Assembly: GCA_012032975.1 (NCBI GenBank)
Contig: JAAUPU010000141.1
Span: 1-7,069 of the forward strand
Origin: Caldilineaceae bacterium
GTDB lineage: Bacteria > Chloroflexota > Anaerolineae > Caldilineales > Caldilineaceae
Length of the DNA stretch: 7,069 nt
Direction of reading: 5' to 3'
The translations under genes and the position numbers were made by a program. Numbering within the stretch: position 1 is the stretch's first letter; every line of letters starts with the position of its first letter. Under the pieces are notes generated by a model. The model was given only the letters and a program-made list of their open reading frames with translations. It did not search any database and was not told the origin of the DNA. Positions 4,935 through 7,069 of this stretch are shown piece by piece.

Positions 4935-6245
4935 TTGGCTTCCTCCGCCTTGAGCTGATTTCCTGTTATCATTCCTACTGAGTTCTTGGCCTTCCCATTC
5001 AGCCGCCATCCAATGCACATGATGCGCTGATCTCCGCGGCGGGTGAAGATGACCACGCCCGCGCGCCCGAGGCGCGTCAACTTCAGGCGTGCGCGCAGTT
5101 GCTCTGGCTCTACCGGGAATCCGCGCTTTTTTAGCTCCACCTGGTTGAACTGTAGCGCCTGCAAACGTCGGTTGAGTAGCTTCAAACTATAGCCGTGAAC
5201 CTCCTCGATCCAGAATGCCTGGGCGTAGGGGGTCGGCTGCCAACGGTTTGCAACCAGGTATGCGATCTGCGGGTCGAAGAGATGTGCGTCCAATTGTGCG
5301 CACAGTTCGGCAAACGCGCCTGCCCGAATCACTGCGGGGTCTGGCTCGTACAAGACCATGCCGGCCTCCAAAACACGTGTCGGAGGGGGCGCGCCGTCTG
5401 ACCGGAGCAGATGCCAGCGACTGTCGACAAAGACGCTGGCCCGTCTCTCGGCCTGGCCTTTCTGACCAAACCAGAGTACAGCTTCTTTGCACACGCCCTC
5501 GTGGCTGACAAACTCGACCGAGCAATCCGGCCGGCAATTCCTGGTCGGAGACCCCCGGCATCACCTTGACGGCCACCACCGGAATTTTCTCGGCCAGCGA
5601 AAGCAACAGTGGTAGTGGTGGTTCGATCTCGTAGAGTGAGAAAAGCCGACGCTCGCCAGACCGCCGCGCCGGGTCTGCGTAGGCGGCAGAAGCAGCAGGC
5701 AACCGACCAGCGAGCAGCTCTTCCGTCCAGTCGGCCAGTCGAAACTCGATGCGCCCCGCGAGATCCAGCGCAGCCGCATTGGCTTGGGCAAGTCGAAGGC
5801 GGACAGGGTCGCGCTCGTAGGCGATGACTGGCCGAAACTGGGCCAAGGCCAGAGTGTCCCCACCAATACCGCATCCCAAATCCAAAATTGGCCCGTCGCC
5901 GATGTTTTCAGAGAGTCGCTCTGCGCGGTGCAAGGCGACGGGCCAAGCCGTGGCCTGCTCCAGGGCGATCGGTGTGAAGAAAAGCCGTTCCGCCTGGGGA
6001 AATTTGGCGGCGGCGCGGCGTCTCAATCGCGCCAATGTCACGAGTGCGCCCGCTTCATTGGGAAGAAACTGTTTCCGCAATTCGGTCAGCAGTGGGAGTG
6101 TGTTTGCCTCGCTCAAATCAGCGCTGCGAAGGAGGCCAAGCGCTTCGCTGCCTTTGGACGATAGCAGGCAGTCTACCGCCAACTGGTCCCAATCAGAGGT
6201 CGAGTCCTGTGCATTTGAAGTGGTGTTGCGATTCTGCTGCCGCAT
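4931..6245 (-). CDS. class I SAM-dependent methyltransferase with THUMP-like C-terminus (frameshifted)
   Basis: Restored length is 437 residues. The N-terminal third is helical (about 20-110). The Rossmann core carries motif [11 protein letters not shown] (121-130), an acidic residue after strand two in IAYERDP (141-147), the ADWTEEL region (171-177) and ADPARRSG (190-197), the position of the DPPY-like motif in related enzymes. The C-terminal part (about 365-425, with [10 protein letters not shown] and [10 protein letters not shown]) resembles the THUMP-like domain attached to such methyltransferases, so an RNA substrate is likely but unassigned. As read, the N-terminal frame goes wrong at 5524-5525, where an extra T on the minus strand gives GGATTG; with GGATGC the protein reads [22 protein letters not shown] and continues to the stop at 4933-4931. 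The ATG at 6245 is chosen over a TTG at 6275 because a TATAAT lies between them. It is the first gene of the operon and its stop overlaps the pncC start. Confidence 0.85.
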
Positions 6246-6255
6246 CTTACGGGCG

Positions 6256-6285
6256 ATTATAGAGCCGCGCCGCAATAGTGAGCAA
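6256..6285 (-). promoter_or_regulatory. putative promoter of the methyltransferase operon, near-leaderless
   Basis: A perfect TATAAT lies on the minus strand at 6261-6256, with TTGCTC (6285-6280) 18 bases upstream (three of six). Ten bases separate the -10 box from the ATG at 6245, leaving a leader of only about two to four bases. The start codon has no Shine-Dalgarno sequence. This is the same arrangement as at the SH3b gene. Confidence 0.5.
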
Positions 6286-6369
6286 ACATCCTGCTGAAAT
6301 GGTCAACGTTGTCGTACGATTTCAGCGCCGCGAACCGGAAGTCGTCGGGCAACTGTAGGGGTGGCAAGC

Positions 6370-6398
6370 TTGACGAAAGTGTCGGCAAAAGCTAAGAT
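6370..6398 (+). promoter_or_regulatory. sigma70-type promoter of the 6503 membrane protein gene
   Basis: TTGACG (6370-6375, five of six) is followed by a 17-base spacer and TAAGAT (6393-6398, four of six). The start site should be near 6405, with a leader of about 98 bases. The box spacing and the distance to the operator are identical to those at the ferredoxin promoter. Confidence 0.7.
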
Positions 6399-6414
6399 AA
6401 GTGCCACTATTGCT

Positions 6415-6430
6415 TGTGCGAAATTGCACA
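6415..6430. promoter_or_regulatory. CRP-type inverted repeat downstream of the promoter
   Basis: TGTGC-N6-GCACA has perfect five-base arms and the same TGTG-N8-CACA core and 16-base length as the operator at 2814-2829. It starts 16 bases after the -10 box, exactly as there. Binding by a CRP-family protein and repression are inferred from position and symmetry. Confidence 0.55.
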
Positions 6431-6490
6431 TAACATAACGTGCGGATGGGTCAGCCTGGCTACCTGGAGGCACACTGAGTTCTTCGGACA

Positions 6491-6497
6491 GGAAGGA
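6491..6497 (+). promoter_or_regulatory. ribosome binding site of the 6503 gene
   Basis: GGAAGGA ends five bases before the ATG at 6503 and fixes this start. No other start codon in that frame lies close to a comparable site. Confidence 0.75.
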
Positions 6498-6502
6498 ATA
6501 CT

Positions 6503-7069
6503 ATGAGCGTACACCAGGAATCGTTGGACATCACAAAGCCGGTTGAGCAGGTGGAAAATCCGCCGGATTTGGAATATTCGGCTGTACGCAACGATTCGTT
6601 GGCGATGTTTGGGGCAGCCATTGGCGGGGCTGTGTTGGGCATGTTGCTGACCTTGCTGATCTTGGCCATCATCAATGGCGGCACACTCAGCTTCACAGGT
6701 GGCGAGCGACTAGCGGTTTTTGAAGCTCAGCTTGCGCGCATCGACGAGAACGTGAATGCAGTGGCCTACAACGTGGATGTGGTTGCCCAGCAGACAGCAG
6801 CCATCCAGGATGATGTGGTCAAATCGACCGCGGCCATGCAAGGTGAGATCGAAAGTCAAAATGTCGCGATTGCAGCGTTGGATCAGGCGATTGTCAGCCT
6901 TGACCAAACTCGCCAGCAGTTTGACGTTTTTGTCACCGCCCTTGCGGATGCCATGAATACAGTCCAGGAGTCGATGAACGCAGTTGCCGTTGACGCAGTT
7001 GCCGCTGACGACGCCGCTGGCAGTGCATCGGCTGGCCCATCGCCGGCAATTCAAAACGGGATCGATCTG
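6503..7069 (+). CDS. single-span membrane protein with coiled-coil-like extracytoplasmic region (C-terminus beyond window)
   Basis: The first 189 residues are visible and the frame is open at the edge. An acidic N-terminus of about 33 residues precedes one transmembrane helix (about 35-58, MFGAAIGGAVLGMLLTLLILAIIN). Residues about 66-165 are Gln-, Asp- and Ala-rich, with hydrophobic residues spaced every three to four positions (ERLAVFEAQLARIDENVNAV; ALDQAIVSLDQTRQQFDVF), which suggests a long helical or coiled-coil segment. From about 160 the sequence becomes an Ala/Val/Asp repeat and then a Gly/Ser/Pro linker. No catalytic motif is visible and no family is recognised; a structural or surface role is the most that can be said. 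AAGGA lies five bases before the ATG (GGAAGGA at 6491-6497). The message is probably controlled by the operator at 6415-6430. Confidence 0.8.
   Translation, partial: MSVHQESLDITKPVEQVENPPDLEYSAVRNDSLAMFGAAIGGAVLGMLLTLLILAIINGGTLSFTGGERLAVFEAQLARIDENVNAVAYNVDVVAQQTAAIQDDVVKSTAAMQGEIESQNVAIAALDQAIVSLDQTRQQFDVFVTALADAMNTVQESMNAVAVDAVAADDAAGSASAGPSPAIQNGIDL
6977..7006 (+). repeat. 15-base imperfect tandem repeat in the membrane protein gene
   Basis: AACGCAGTTGCCGTT (6977-6991) is followed directly by GACGCAGTTGCCGCT (6992-7006), 13 of 15 identical. In protein it gives NAVAV-DAVAA. It is in frame and sits at the transition from the helical region to the linker. Confidence 0.85.

Larger units (their letters stand above)
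6276..6502. other. divergent intergenic region
   Basis: This lies between the methyltransferase operon and the plus-strand membrane protein. It contains the two promoters, the operator, and two abutting eight-base palindromes at 6304-6311 (CAACGTTG) and 6312-6319 (TCGTACGA). No RNA gene or coding frame was recognised. Confidence 0.7.

Noticed and set aside
4935..5018. ATG at 5018 as the pncC start.
   Set aside because: The extra residues overlap the methyltransferase C-terminus in another frame, whereas the TTG at 4934 has GGAGGA six bases upstream and fits the family's start.
6246..6275. TTG at 6275 as the methyltransferase start.
   Set aside because: It has no ribosome binding site, and a TATAAT box lies between it and the ATG at 6245.
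1..7069. Mobile element, CRISPR array, toxin-antitoxin or defence cassette.
   Set aside because: No transposase, integrase, regularly spaced repeats, terminal inverted repeats or nuclease motifs were found on either strand.

Overview
The window looks like a piece of a mesophilic or moderately thermophilic member of the Chloroflexota (Anaerolineae/Caldilineae type). This is inferred from gene content, not from a marker gene: a membrane-anchored Pro/Thr-rich protein with a bacterial SH3 domain, a THUMP-like SAM methyltransferase, a PIG-L deacetylase of the HPDDPDF type and a CRP/FNR-type regulator. GC content is moderate to high. There is no rRNA, tRNA, CRISPR array, transposase or recognisable defence cassette.

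Layout. 1-1322 (minus, open at the window edge) is an anchored SH3b surface protein. 1323-1648 is a divergent intergenic region with a plausible plus-strand promoter. 1649-2712 (plus) is a two-gene unit: a small thioredoxin-fold protein with a CPTC motif, then a CRP/FNR-family regulator. 2713-2987 holds a near-consensus promoter and a CRP-type operator in front of a ferredoxin (2988-3267), which ends in a strong intrinsic terminator. 3376-4116 (plus) is a PIG-L/LmbE-type zinc deacetylase. It converges, with an 18-base gap, on a minus-strand operon running 6245 to 4135: methyltransferase, PncC/CinA-C amidohydrolase, and an 89-residue protein of unknown function. 6276-6502 is a second divergent region with a promoter and operator. 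6503-7069 (plus, open at the window edge) is a single-span membrane protein with a coiled-coil-like extracytoplasmic part.

Two results stand out. First, the ferredoxin promoter and the promoter of the 6503 gene have the same geometry: a TTGAC -35 box, a 17-base spacer, a -10 box, 16 bases, then an inverted repeat of core TGTG-N8-CACA. The CRP-family regulator encoded next door keeps the Arg-Glu pair of the recognition helix that reads TGTGA-type half-sites, but has Asn where CRP has the cAMP-phosphate-binding Arg. I infer a small local regulon, possibly redox-linked through the CPTC protein and the ferredoxin. This is a hypothesis, not a described system.

Second, four consecutive genes between 3138 and 5525 (ferredoxin, 89-residue protein, pncC, methyltransferase) each carry exactly one single-base length change at a one- to three-base run that breaks an otherwise clean family-like protein. 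The simplest reading is homopolymer sequencing or assembly error, not decay. Coordinates below describe the restored genes and say where each break lies.
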